DNA from: Desulfobacteraceae bacterium UBA2245 | GTDB lineage: Bacteria; Desulfobacterota; Desulfobacteria; Desulfobacterales; UBA2245 | Reading direction: 5' to 3' | Assembly: GCA_002347265.1 (NCBI GenBank) | Contig: DDYB01000019.1 | Location: 86,103-150,102, forward strand | DNA: 64,000 bases | Part shown: one piece after another, positions 9,467 to 18,658 of the stretch | Layout of the letters: every line of letters starts with the position of its first letter | Numbering within the stretch: position 1 is the stretch's first letter | The notes under the pieces: generated by a model | Seen by the model: the letters and a program-made list of their open reading frames with translations, nothing else | The model's database searches: none | What the model was told of the DNA's origin: nothing | Made by a program: the position numbers and the translations under genes

Positions 9467-12322
9467 CTAGGGCATTTTCGGCCCGGCAACAAAAACAGCC
9501 GACTTCTGCGAATTCAAATAGGTTCGGGCCAGTTGATTCAGTTGTTCAGGCCTGACCGAAACATAGGTTTGTACCAGGCTCCGGCTCCAGTCGATTTGTT
9601 GCGGATACCGCCTGGAATCGGAAAGAACCGAATTCAGCCAGTATTCGTTTCTTCGAACCATATCCTGAATTCGATTCATGGCAGGCGTCCTGACGCGTTC
9701 AAGCTCGTCCATGTCGATCTCTTCCGATGCCAGTTTTTCGGCAATTTTGTGAATTTCAGAAATAATGGCATCGATTTTTTCCGGTTCCGAATACACCATC
9801 GCCTGAAACAGGCCGTAGCCTGGATATGCCCGGGAAGAACGGTTATATGCAAAGGGAGAATATGCAGCCCCCATGTTTTCACGAACCTGCTGGCGCAATC
9901 GATCCGAAAAAATTTCCGCCAGTATCGAAAAACATCTGGTCCTTTCGATATTCCATGTGTCTTCCGTGGGATAGGCCACAATTAAAAGATTTTTGAGAAT
10001 CCGGGTTGGAACCCGGATCGTTAGCTTCTCCCCGAACGGAAAAACCGGAAGATTCGATGTTTTTTTCTTTTCAACCGCGTCTTTTCTTGGCGGAAGCGAT
10101 CCGAAATACCGGTAAGCCAGATCGATCACCTGATCGGTCTGGAAATCGCCCACAACGGAAAGTTCTATCGGTGCGTTTCTGATGGCGGGATCAATCCAGG
10201 ATCTCACATCCTCGATGGAAAGTTTGGTGAATTCGGCATGGGAAGGAAGTCCGAAGCGCGAATCGCCGCCGGCCAGAAACCTTTTTCCGTAAAGGGCCAT
10301 TCCCCCCTCGACGGTGCTTTCCATCTCCCGGTACTCCTGGGAAAACCGATTCATTGCCTGATCATGAGCCTGCTGCCGATACGCAGGGTCCATCAGATGC
10401 GCGTAAAGCAATTGGAAGAGGACTTCGATCTCGGCGGGAACGGTCTGGCCTGAGAAAGAAAACCGATCCTCTCTGGTCTGAAACTCCAGGCGGGTTGTTT
10501 TACCTGCCATGGCCCTGTTCAACTGATCCCTATCCAGATGTCCCAAGCCGCTTTCATTGACAACCTGCTGCGATAAAGCGGAAAGGCCCGGCTTATCCAG
10601 TGGTTGCGAGGCATCGCCCTGGCCGAAGGATAAATCCGCCAGAATTTCGCCGGCCTCGAAATCCGTTTGTTTGAGATTCAATCTGAATCCGTTTTTAAAA
10701 TCAATCATCGTGATGCCAAGATCCGGAATCTTCCTCGTTTTTTGAATTTCCCCCCTTTCCTGGGGAACGGGAAGGTAGGGGAATACCGCCGATTCCGGCT
10801 GGTCGGGCCGCGCGACCTTTCGGGCTCTGCTTTTTTCAAATGCGCTTAGAATCAGATCTTCCGGTGTTGTGCCCTTGCCTTCCAATTCCGCGTTTCCCGT
10901 AACCAGAACCAGAAGATGATCATCGGCCCAGTTCTTGCGGAAGACCTTCATAACGGATTCCATGTCAAGGGATTCAATAAACGGCGCAAAAAGCGCTTGA
11001 ATCTGCGCCGGAGACTGCAGCACCTGTCCACTGCCTAAATACCTTATAATCCGGGGCCCCAGATCGCGACTGCTGCGCGTCGAAGCTTTTTGCGCTTCCT
11101 GATCCAGTTCGGAAATAATATCCTTTTTTACCCGCTGAAGTTCAGCTTCGGCAAATCCGTGCGTCAGCGCGCTTCTCAAGGAAATTTCCAGCGCGTATAA
11201 CGTTTTTTCCCAGTTTTCAGGGATTGTTTGCGCCGATACTTCCGCATAGGCGACCTCCTTCAGATAAATACCCGACCCCGCGACCGCATCGGTAAAAGGA
11301 GCGTCCGGCTCCCGCGCAGCCGAATCCAGCCGGTTCTGCAGCATGCGGTCAGCCACCGACGCCGTCCACAGCTCCTGCCGCAACGCCTTGGAATCACCAA
11401 TAAAAGTGATTTTCCGAAGGGTCTCAAGGCTGATTGTCGTATTTCCAAGCTCTTTTTCATGGTGGTAAAACGGCTTGATGCCCTTGTGATCAAACCGCCC
11501 CACCCAGCCGTCTTCCACCGGCGCTTCAAGAGGAGTTCGCGTGGCCAGGTCCCCAAATTTTTTTTCGATCATCGACTCCGCCATGGCAGGCTTGAAATTG
11601 CCCACCATGACCAGCGTCATGTTTCCCGGAACATACCAGGAATTATAAAACTCCTTCAACAAGGGTTGATCGGCGGTCTGAATCACGCTTCGAATGCCGA
11701 TGGGCTGGCGCCGGCTGATGCGCGCTTCATCGAACTCAAACCTCAGCGAGGCCTCATAGGTCCGATAATCCGCCGAATCACGGCTGATCTGTTCGGCCAG
11801 CACCACCTTGCGTTCCCTCTCGATTTCCTCCGGAAGCAACAAGGCGCCGCCCGCAAAATCTTTTAAAACCAGCAGGCCCTTTTCAATACTTTCGGAAGTT
11901 CCGTCGGACAGGAAAAGATCATAGGCAGTTCCGTTGAATCCCGTATGGGCATTGGCATCCGGCCCGAACCGCATCCCCAGAGATTGAAAATAAGACACCA
12001 GTTCTCCCGGTTCGAAGTGGGTGGTCCCGCAGAACATCATGTGTTCCAGAAAGTGAGCGACCCCCTGCTGGTGCTCCTGCTCCTGCAGAGAGCCTGCCTG
12101 TATGGCGAGATGAAGGCTCACCCGGCCTTCCGGCCGGTTGTTTTCCATCAATACGTAACGAAATCCGTTGGGCAGCACCCCGAAGACAAGAGCCGGATCC
12201 GGCTTTAGATCGCTGTTTGAGTGGGGCCATACATCGGCGGGAATCTGGCAGAATCCGGCAGATACGCACACACCTGCAAAAAAAATCAGAACTATAAAAA
12301 AACCGGCCCGTATTTTTTTCAT
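9467..12322 (-). CDS. M16 (pitrilysin/insulinase) family zinc protease
   Basis: Secreted or periplasmic two-repeat metalloprotease of about 951 residues, similar in layout to PqqL-type M16 proteins. A signal peptide is visible (MKKIRAGFFIVLIFFAGVCVSAGFC). The inverted zinc motif HFLEH is at about 90-94, with the third ligand glutamate near residue 177 (RKVVLAEQISRD). The C-terminal half repeats the M16 fold without the motif. The frame continues upstream to a GTG at 12364, but the signal peptide begins at the ATG at 12322, which follows a G-rich site. The substrate is unknown. It is a single-gene unit upstream of qrc on the same strand. Confidence 0.92.
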   Translation of the reverse strand: MKKIRAGFFIVLIFFAGVCVSAGFCQIPADVWPHSNSDLKPDPALVFGVLPNGFRYVLMENNRPEGRVSLHLAIQAGSLQEQEHQQGVAHFLEHMMFCGTTHFEPGELVSYFQSLGMRFGPDANAHTGFNGTAYDLFLSDGTSESIEKGLLVLKDFAGGALLLPEEIERERKVVLAEQISRDSADYRTYEASLRFEFDEARISRRQPIGIRSVIQTADQPLLKEFYNSWYVPGNMTLVMVGNFKPAMAESMIEKKFGDLATRTPLEAPVEDGWVGRFDHKGIKPFYHHEKELGNTTISLETLRKITFIGDSKALRQELWTASVADRMLQNRLDSAAREPDAPFTDAVAGSGIYLKEVAYAEVSAQTIPENWEKTLYALEISLRSALTHGFAEAELQRVKKDIISELDQEAQKASTRSSRDLGPRIIRYLGSGQVLQSPAQIQALFAPFIESLDMESVMKVFRKNWADDHLLVLVTGNAELEGKGTTPEDLILSAFEKSRARKVARPDQPESAVFPYLPVPQERGEIQKTRKIPDLGITMIDFKNGFRLNLKQTDFEAGEILADLSFGQGDASQPLDKPGLSALSQQVVNESGLGHLDRDQLNRAMAGKTTRLEFQTREDRFSFSGQTVPAEIEVLFQLLYAHLMDPAYRQQAHDQAMNRFSQEYREMESTVEGGMALYGKRFLAGGDSRFGLPSHAEFTKLSIEDVRSWIDPAIRNAPIELSVVGDFQTDQVIDLAYRYFGSLPPRKDAVEKKKTSNLPVFPFGEKLTIRVPTRILKNLLIVAYPTEDTWNIERTRCFSILAEIFSDRLRQQVRENMGAAYSPFAYNRSSRAYPGYGLFQAMVYSEPEKIDAIISEIHKIAEKLASEEIDMDELERVRTPAMNRIQDMVRRNEYWLNSVLSDSRRYPQQIDWSRSLVQTYVSVRPEQLNQLARTYLNSQKSAVFVAGPKMP

Positions 12323-12714
12323 CAACCCAGACGCCCCCTTTGCGCCCGCAATCTCCAGCCGCACGGCACTTGACGGCCTCGCAAACAGTCACAAATCCCG
12401 GCGCAGTTCGGAATTTCAATCAGATCAGCACATTAATGATGATAATTTAAAGCCTGTTTGCGATTTAAGCAAGTTTCGAATCAACCCGAACGCCGGAACC
12501 ATCCGCATTTTATGCATATTTTATTAAAAAATAAAATGGGCGCTCATGAATGCAATCGTGGTATAAAATTAAATGAAGCGCAAGGTCTCAACGCAATAAA
12601 TGAGGGGCCTATTTTCCATTGATTTGACCCGGGGCTCATGATATGTGGCCGATCAAAGCTTCAAAGCATTCCGTGGGTTTTTTTGGATTTCATTCGGTAA
12701 AACAGGAATAAATA
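12323..12714. other. Divergent intergenic region with a possible plus-strand promoter
   Basis: About 390 AT-rich bases between divergent genes. A plausible plus-strand promoter for the DUF47 gene is TTGATT (12619-12624) and TATGTG (12642-12647), 17 bases apart. A short A/T hairpin lies near 12515-12537. I see no gene. Confidence 0.35.
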
Positions 12715-13377
12715 ATGCGCATACCCCTTTTGTCGCGATTCATGCCGTCACCCCTGACGGGGCTTAAAGAGCATGCCGAAAAGGTCAAGGAATGCGTCTG
12801 GTTTTTTCAGCAGGCCGTCGAGTCCCATGTTTCGGTTGAGCGGTTCGAAGATTTGCGAAAGCAGGTCATATCGCGGGAGCGCGAAGCCGATGAAATCAAA
12901 CGTCGGTTATACGAGGGCATTCCTCAGAAGTTCATGCTGTCATCGAGCATCCGTTATCATCTGGTTCGGTATCTTCAGGAACAGGATCATGTAATTGACG
13001 CCGTTGAAGATGCACTGGATTGGATATCCTGCCGCGGGAAACCCTGTATTCCGGAAAGCCTGGAAAAAGATTTTTTTCTTCTGGTCGACTCCGTCATCGA
13101 TCCGATCGAAGAGCTCAGCAAAATGGCGGAAGAGGCTGCTTCATTTTTCAAAACCGGCGCCAGAAAACAAAAAAACGCGATCAAGGAAATCATACGAAGC
13201 TTGCAAATGCAGGAAAATGACGCCGATATCGTGGAAGACAAGATCAAACACGAAATATTTCACAGCATAAAAGATCCCACCGAGATCTACTATCTGATAC
13301 GTTTGGCTGAGACCATCGGCTCGATAGCCGATCACGCCGAAAACGCCGGAGACATCATGAGGGCCGTGCTTTCATAA
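12715..13377 (+). CDS. DUF47 / PhoU-like protein (TIGR00153 family)
   Basis: 220 residues, all helical, starting MRIPLLSRFMPSPLTGLKEH, which is typical of the DUF47 family distantly related to PhoU. Conserved acidic stretches (EREADEIKRRLYEG, VEDALDWI, ENDADIVEDKIKHEIF) resemble the PhoU metal-binding repeats. Members often accompany Pit-type phosphate transporters, but no transporter is adjacent here, so a role in phosphate transport control is only inferred. The 3' end overlaps the convergent AMMECR1 gene by 23 bases. The Shine-Dalgarno is weak (CAGGAATAAATA before ATG). Confidence 0.88.
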   Translation: MRIPLLSRFMPSPLTGLKEHAEKVKECVWFFQQAVESHVSVERFEDLRKQVISREREADEIKRRLYEGIPQKFMLSSSIRYHLVRYLQEQDHVIDAVEDALDWISCRGKPCIPESLEKDFFLLVDSVIDPIEELSKMAEEAASFFKTGARKQKNAIKEIIRSLQMQENDADIVEDKIKHEIFHSIKDPTEIYYLIRLAETIGSIADHAENAGDIMRAVLS

Positions 13378-13951
13378 CGGCCTCGGGTGTCTCCGAAAAA
13401 AATTCCACCTGATAAACGCGCACTTCAATCCCGGGTTTGCGCCAGCAATCGCTCTCCAGACCGGCTTTTAAGCAAAGCTGCTGTAAAAAGAGCTCTTTAT
13501 CAGGCAGCTGTTTCCAAACCTGCGGCAAAAATGTCGCCCGCTTCCACCCCCTGGACAGAATCACGCCGTGGACCGATGGAATCAGCTGCCGCTTCAGATC
13601 ATTCTCATCTTTAAACGACAATATTTCCGGCAACGACAGGACACTGATCTCGATGTCAATATTCGAAAGCTCCTCCGCCGACAGGGGGGCAAATCGTGGG
13701 TCTTTAAAAGCCGCATTCCAGGCATTTTCCTCAATGCAATTGACCAGCGGCCTAACAGGCTCAATGGTTCCGATGCAGCCTCTGAGCGCGCCCTTTTTAT
13801 GAAGGGTAACGAACGCGCCACGCTTTTCCGAAAGGTTTGGATAAATGTTTTCAGGCTTTTCGGCGGCCTGACCTTTATGCAGCGACGTCTTGATCACGAA
13901 CCTGGCCAAATCAAGCAGATATCTTTTTTCCTGAGCGCTCAAGGAGGTCAT
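13355..13951 (-). CDS. AMMECR1 domain protein
   Basis: 198 residues matching the AMMECR1 family end to end, with the signature LRGCIGTIEPVRPLV and the usual LLDLARFVIK start. In many bacteria AMMECR1 is encoded together with a MEMO1-like protein and a radical SAM enzyme (the AmmeMemoRadiSam set). Here the radical SAM partner lies about 44 kb away (57398-58411) and no MEMO protein is visible in the window. The exact function is not established. AAGGAG-like sequence is weak before the ATG. A small zinc-ribbon gene precedes it by 33 bases on the same strand. Confidence 0.92.
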   Translation of the reverse strand: MTSLSAQEKRYLLDLARFVIKTSLHKGQAAEKPENIYPNLSEKRGAFVTLHKKGALRGCIGTIEPVRPLVNCIEENAWNAAFKDPRFAPLSAEELSNIDIEISVLSLPEILSFKDENDLKRQLIPSVHGVILSRGWKRATFLPQVWKQLPDKELFLQQLCLKAGLESDCWRKPGIEVRVYQVEFFSETPEAVMKARPS

Positions 13952-13984
13952 CTGTTCTCCTTCACACGTTATTATTCATTCAGC

Positions 13985-14218
13985 CTACCGAAAAAAAGCC
14001 CACCACATATAAAGAAAAAAGGCCAGCCACGACAAAAAGCATAAACTATACTTCCACCATGCAATCGGCCTGGCGGCCATTCCAAATTTATCGATTGGCC
14101 CTACCCTCCGTTTGCATGATGTGCAACGTACAGCGCTGAGCGCAAGAGGCTCAAAACATTCAGAACATTTCTTGGTGGTATAAATGACGCCGGTTGTTCG
14201 GGATTTAAATATTTCCAT
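13985..14218 (-). CDS. Small zinc-ribbon protein with a C-terminal membrane anchor
   Basis: 77 residues. The N-terminal half has two CxxC pairs (CSECFEP, CTSCKRR) in the spacing of a zinc ribbon. The C-terminus is one transmembrane segment rich in tryptophan (YSLCFLSWLAFFLYMWWAFF). It would be a membrane-anchored zinc-ribbon facing the cytoplasm. It sits directly upstream of the AMMECR1 gene on the same strand, so they are probably co-transcribed. I do not recognise a named family, but the combination of an intact ribbon and an anchor argues that it is a real gene. Confidence 0.65.
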   Translation of the reverse strand: MEIFKSRTTGVIYTTKKCSECFEPLALSAVRCTSCKRRVGPIDKFGMAARPIAWWKYSLCFLSWLAFFLYMWWAFFR

Positions 14219-14277
14219 ACAAATGCCCTGTTATAAATCTTTTTATGGTTACATGTCCAAAAACCCGAGTACGCCCC

Positions 14278-16170
14278 TTAAAGCAAATCCTGCTCAATTC
14301 GAATGTCGCTCTTTTGTTTAAGCTGAACCAACCAGTCTGAAAATATCTTGGATTCTTTTTTCTGCAGCAATTGCTCCTTAATTTGATCTCTCAGGCTCTC
14401 CAGCTGGGAAGCATCCGGCTTCTTTCTCTCTCTGTAAGCGATCAGATAATACCCTTTGGCGCCCTTGATAACGGTTTCAGGATATCGGGATGCTTCCGTC
14501 AGCTTGAAGGCCGCTTCGGCAATCGCCGGCTCATATCCGATATTCGGGATCGGGTCGTTGCGCTTAAAATAACCCGCTTGAGTTGGTTTCAGATTATACT
14601 GCCTGCTTTGAGCATTCAATGGCTTGCCGGACTTGATGTCAGCCAAAAGCGTTTCGGCGTCCAGCCTTGCTTTTTCATCCCGCAACTGTGCGAGCAAATC
14701 GTTCTCCACCATCTCTTTGACCTCGGCAAGTTCGGGAATTCTTGAATCCTTGGTTTCGATTGCCTGCAAGAGATAATAACCGTCTTCCAGGTCCAGGATC
14801 TCGCTGATTGCATTGTCGTCCAGCGCAAAAGCTTCCGAACGGAAGCGCTCCAGATTCTTAATATTCAGGTTCGGACCTTTATCACGGGAGAAAAAATCGG
14901 TTGTTTCCACTGCGACATTACGGGTTTCGCCGATTTTGGAGAGATCATCGCCAACAAAAGAAGCATCATAGGCGTTTTCAGCGGCATCATAGGCAAGCGC
15001 ACGGGACTTTTCAATCATTAGTTTCTGATTGATATCCTCCATCGCCTTTTCAAGGGGAACAACGGTCGCTTCATTCACTTTTTCCACCTTAATTATATGC
15101 CAGCCAAACTGCGTTAGGACCGGATCACTGATTTCACCCGGCTTCATCGAAAAAGCTTTTTCAGAAAAAGGCGCTACCATGTCCTGTCTTTTAAAGGTGC
15201 CCAGATAACCGCCGTTGTCCTTGCTTGGGCAATCGGAATATTTTTGAGCCAGTCCGGCAAAATTCTCCCCCTTCCTGGCCAGGTTCATCGCATCAATCGC
15301 CCGCTGACGGGCCTTCTCGGAAATTTCAGAACCCGCATTTTCATCCACCTGTATCAGGATATGACGGGCCTCGACGGTTTTGTCTTTTTTGTATGCTTCA
15401 ATATTGGCATCATAAAAATTGCGGGCCTCATCTTCGTCGATCCTGACCTGTCCCCTGTAAGCATCCGGATCGAACCTCAGGTATCTCACTTTGATCTGCA
15501 GATCTGTTTTATAGTGTTCCTTATGCTCATTAAAATAGGCTTTTAATGCTTCATCCGATGACTCGACCCTACCATAACTTTCAGGATCAAACAAAACGAA
15601 ATCGATATCGACCTCCGAATGGACCCAGTTGTACCACTCCGCCACTTCTTGCTCAGAAACTTTGACATTGGCGGCGATAAAGGCATGCAAACGCTCGATG
15701 AGCATCGTATCGCGCTGCGTTTCCTCAAAAGCCTCGGGAGTCGTCCTGTAATGGCTCAAAACCTTTTGATAAGTTCGAACATCGAATTGACCGGCCTGCT
15801 GAAAGGCTTTAATCTGCCCAATGGCGTCAATTAGTTCCTGCTCGGATATCCGGAGTTTTAACCTTTCAGCCTCCTGGGACATTAATGCCCGATCGATCAG
15901 CCGGCCCAAAGCCTGCTCCTTTACCTGGAGCGTCTTAATCAGATCCTCGGTCAAGGCATTGCCGAATCTCTGTTTCAGCTGTTCCATCAAATTATTGTAT
16001 GCCTCCCGGTATTCTTCAAATGTAATGACATGACCGTTTACCATGGCAACGCGCCCTGCCCGCTGGGAACGGAAACTTCCAACCCCCCAGAAAACAAACA
16101 CAACCACGATCGCACCCAAAAGAATTTTAATAAAAAAAGACCCGGCATTTTTTCTCATTGTTCTGAGCAT
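14278..16170 (-). CDS. ppiD: PpiD/SurA-type periplasmic peptidyl-prolyl isomerase chaperone
   Basis: Inner-membrane-anchored folding factor for exported proteins (630 residues from this start). One N-terminal transmembrane segment (FFIKILLGAIVVVFVFWGVG), then a SurA-N-like helical domain. A parvulin-type rotamase domain runs from about residue 265 to 365 (ARHILIQV, GGYLGTF, FGWHIIKVE), followed by a second PpiC-like region. The frame allows ATG at 16176 and 16170. The GAGGA abuts the first and is six bases before the second, so 16170 is preferred. A near-consensus promoter lies upstream at 16335-16363. Confidence 0.93.
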   Translation of the reverse strand: MLRTMRKNAGSFFIKILLGAIVVVFVFWGVGSFRSQRAGRVAMVNGHVITFEEYREAYNNLMEQLKQRFGNALTEDLIKTLQVKEQALGRLIDRALMSQEAERLKLRISEQELIDAIGQIKAFQQAGQFDVRTYQKVLSHYRTTPEAFEETQRDTMLIERLHAFIAANVKVSEQEVAEWYNWVHSEVDIDFVLFDPESYGRVESSDEALKAYFNEHKEHYKTDLQIKVRYLRFDPDAYRGQVRIDEDEARNFYDANIEAYKKDKTVEARHILIQVDENAGSEISEKARQRAIDAMNLARKGENFAGLAQKYSDCPSKDNGGYLGTFKRQDMVAPFSEKAFSMKPGEISDPVLTQFGWHIIKVEKVNEATVVPLEKAMEDINQKLMIEKSRALAYDAAENAYDASFVGDDLSKIGETRNVAVETTDFFSRDKGPNLNIKNLERFRSEAFALDDNAISEILDLEDGYYLLQAIETKDSRIPELAEVKEMVENDLLAQLRDEKARLDAETLLADIKSGKPLNAQSRQYNLKPTQAGYFKRNDPIPNIGYEPAIAEAAFKLTEASRYPETVIKGAKGYYLIAYRERKKPDASQLESLRDQIKEQLLQKKESKIFSDWLVQLKQKSDIRIEQDLL

Positions 16171-16334
16171 ATTCATTCCTCGATATCAGCACACAAGATT
16201 TATATTTTACCAAACGCGCCGCCGTAGAGCCTCATAATTTTCATTTCAATGATTATAAAAATCAGCTTGAAGTGCTCGAATACGCAAACAAAAGGTGGCA
16301 GGTGAATTCAGTTATTACCTGCAAAAAATGGGTT

Positions 16335-16363
16335 ATAATATGAACCTGCCGTATTTTTGTCAA
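16335..16363 (-). promoter_or_regulatory. Near-consensus sigma-70 promoter for ppiD
   Basis: Minus strand: TTGACA at 16363-16358, a 17-base spacer, and TATTAT at 16340-16335. It points to ppiD and leaves a leader of roughly 155 bases. The rest of the 16177-16553 gap shows no gene. Confidence 0.75.
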
Positions 16364-16553
16364 CAGATTCAAACTAAGCGGGGAGTTTGGAGCGAGTCAG
16401 GAAGGTACCGCGAAGCGTTTGGGTGTTTGGAAAACTCTATGCAGATATTTTTATCCGGTCAATTCAAAGAAGAGGCCCAACAAAGCGGAGTTTATTTTCA
16501 AAATATCAATCAAGATGGCATTTTCCAATCTCGCCATAAAGCAGGCAGGGTCG

Positions 16554-16778
16554 TCAAACCGAATGAAACATGTTTCGGGGCATCTTGGCGACGTTTCTGG
16601 CTTCCACGCCCTGAATGCCGTATCGAAGTTCAAATCTGACCGGGTCCCCCTCGCCGATATGCAAAACGTCATAGGGGTGTACGTTGGAAATGTGGACATA
16701 TATATCCTCTCCGTTTTCGGCCTTGATATGACCATAGCCGGCCTTGGGATTAAACCACTTGACGGTTCCTGTAAACAT
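16554..16778 (-). CDS. Cold-shock-domain protein with altered RNP motifs
   Basis: 74 residues beginning MFTGTVKWFNPKAGYGHI. This is the cold-shock fold, a single-stranded nucleic-acid-binding OB barrel. RNP1 reads KAGYGHI instead of the usual KGFGFI, and RNP2 reads IYVHIS instead of VFVHFS, so several stacking aromatic residues are changed. The C-terminus (YGIQGVEARNVAKM) is normal for the family. AGGAGG lies six bases before the ATG at 16778. The frame opens further upstream, but that part has no family match. It is probably an RNA-binding regulator or a divergent paralogue of the main cold-shock protein. Confidence 0.88.
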   Translation of the reverse strand: MFTGTVKWFNPKAGYGHIKAENGEDIYVHISNVHPYDVLHIGEGDPVRFELRYGIQGVEARNVAKMPRNMFHSV

Positions 16779-17070
16779 GGAAGACCTCCTTTTGAAAATC
16801 AAAACGTTGAATTTTTTTCAGCGGAATATACGGCGATCCGCTTCGACAATCGTTATCTTTATCCTTATTTCAGCGGTGTTTGTCCATAGGTGCGGAGCTT
16901 CAATTTGATGGGAAAAAATCCCGACAAACACATGAGCATGACTTCGGGGCGTCGTGAAAAAGCCCTGTCCCAATCCGGATGATTCAATCAGCGAATGCAG
17001 ATTTCAGGGTTGTCAGACACCCGGAAAGATCTTTAGATTATTTTTTTATTGGAGTCTTTACGTGAGGCGG

Positions 17071-17751
17071 CCAACTGAACCGATCTGCGCACTTTTTTCA
17101 CGGACCGGCTCAAGAGCGCTTTTCTGCTTGTCATTCCGGGCGGTCCGCTTCCGGCAGGCGTGCCGTATTTTTTGAATATTTCGGCTCCCGGGCCTGGCTG
17201 TGGCCTGGGCCGTTTTTACCGGATCTGGGAAAAACCGGCGCATCCTCTTGTTTGACACCCGGATCGCCCGCCGCGGCATTTCCGAACCGGTTGCGGTCCT
17301 GGCCCATGAAATGGGGCATTATCGAATGCGCCACACCCTTGTCCGCATGGTGACGGGAATCGGTCACGCCGGCGTTCTCCTGATCCTCCTGGTCGTCAAG
17401 ATTTCCGATTTAAGACTTTTCGAGGCATTTTACATGACCCACGAATCCACCTACGCCGGGCTGGTGTTTTTTTCGATCCTGTCCGGGCAGGTCAATTTTT
17501 TTATCGGCGTGGCCATGAACTGGATGTCCCGCAGGCAGGAGTATGCGGCGGATTATTTCGCCGCCCGCACCACCGGGGATTCAAAGTCGCTGACAGGCGC
17601 CCTGAAAAAACTTTCCGTGGACAACCTGAGCCATCTCGAGCCCCACGAATTTTACGTGGCCCCGAACTATTCCCACCCTCCGGTGCCGTCCCGCGTTCAG
17701 CCGCTGGAACGCGTGGAAACTTCAGAGCTTGAGCAGGCGGGCTGCGTTTAG
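17071..17751 (+). pseudogene. Degraded Ste24-like M48 zinc protease
   Basis: The C-terminal part is open from about 17200 to 17751 and keeps FTGSGKNRRILLFDT and the zinc motif HEMGH (VAVLAHEMGHYRMRH). Two upstream pieces of the same family survive in other frames: TFFTDRLKSAFLLVIPGGP in the frame at 17091 onward, and FFEYFGSRAWLW just after it. The two switch frame near 17165-17175. From RAWLW the sequence jumps straight to the FTGSGKN segment, so some 70 or more residues normally in between are missing. The N-terminal membrane helices are absent. The gene therefore has frameshifts, an internal deletion and 5' loss. It overlaps the convergent amidohydrolase gene by 30 bases. Confidence 0.8.
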
Positions 17752-18570
17752 CCCCAGAATCCGCGCCTGTTCCATCGAAGAAAGGCCGCTTTGTTGAATC
17801 TGGCTGAGGTATTTTTCCGGGCCGATCAGCGGGAAATCGCTTCCGAACAGGATTTTTTCGGAACCTGCGACGAATGCGGCGGCAGAAAAAATCGCCGGAT
17901 CGTAAAGATACGGGGAGGCCGCCGTATCAAAATAGACGTTTTTCAGCGCCGATTTCGCCTCGTTTTTCAGAAGATGATAAAATAAAAGCCCTCCGCCCCA
18001 GTGCGCCAGGATGAGGGTGTTATCGGCAAAGCGCTTCACGAGGCTGTAGATCTGGGCCAGGGTCATCGGGGCTTTTCCAGGATAGTTCCGTCCCACCGGC
18101 TCGTTGGTGTGAATCAGCATCGGCAGGTTCCGCAACCGGCAAAGTTCCATCAATGGAGCAAGGCTTGTCAATTCGGGCGAATCCAGTCCGCTGTCGTAAA
18201 AAGCCAGTTCTCCGATTCCCGAAAGACCGGCATCCAGACAGCGGCATGCCTCCTTCACCGCATCGGGGCAACGGGGATCTATGCAGCAGAACCCGGTCAG
18301 CCGGTCCGGATATTTTTGAACCATTTCAATGATGTAATCGTTGTGCATGCTCAGAATTCCCGAATCCCGCCAGGGAAAACCGAAAACGACGGACCGGTTG
18401 ACGCCGTGAGCGTTCATGGAGTCCAGAAGCGCATCGACCCCGGCCATGGGCGCTTTCGAATGGCCGTACAGGAGCCGGAAGCACGGATCCTGAAAATAAT
18501 TCTCACGGCTCTCTCGAATGGCTTTTGGAAAAAGATGGGCGTGAAAGTCGATGATCACGGCAGGCTCCAC
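17722..18570 (-). CDS. Amidohydrolase-2 family metal-dependent hydrolase
   Basis: 282-residue TIM-barrel protein. It starts VIIDFHAHLFP (the metal-binding HxH) and has LILAHWGGGLLFY and KILFGSDFPL, the later barrel histidine and the conserved aspartate of the Amidohydro_2 family. Such enzymes include decarboxylases and lactone or amide hydrolases. Nothing here fixes the substrate. The gene is transcribed alone, convergent to the protease pseudogene and divergent from the pyruvate-kinase-domain gene. Confidence 0.87.
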   Translation of the reverse strand: MEPAVIIDFHAHLFPKAIRESRENYFQDPCFRLLYGHSKAPMAGVDALLDSMNAHGVNRSVVFGFPWRDSGILSMHNDYIIEMVQKYPDRLTGFCCIDPRCPDAVKEACRCLDAGLSGIGELAFYDSGLDSPELTSLAPLMELCRLRNLPMLIHTNEPVGRNYPGKAPMTLAQIYSLVKRFADNTLILAHWGGGLLFYHLLKNEAKSALKNVYFDTAASPYLYDPAIFSAAAFVAGSEKILFGSDFPLIGPEKYLSQIQQSGLSSMEQARILGLNAARLLKL

Positions 18571-18658
18571 TTGTAATATTCAGCGATCATGGTAAAAAAC
18601 CTCAGGTGAAATTCAGACTATACGAGATGGGATTCTTTTTCAACCTCAGGAGGTGGAT

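Noticed and set aside
9243..9492. Two short minus frames upstream of qrcA
   Set aside because: They overlap the end of the M16 gene region, have no ribosome sites and no conserved features.
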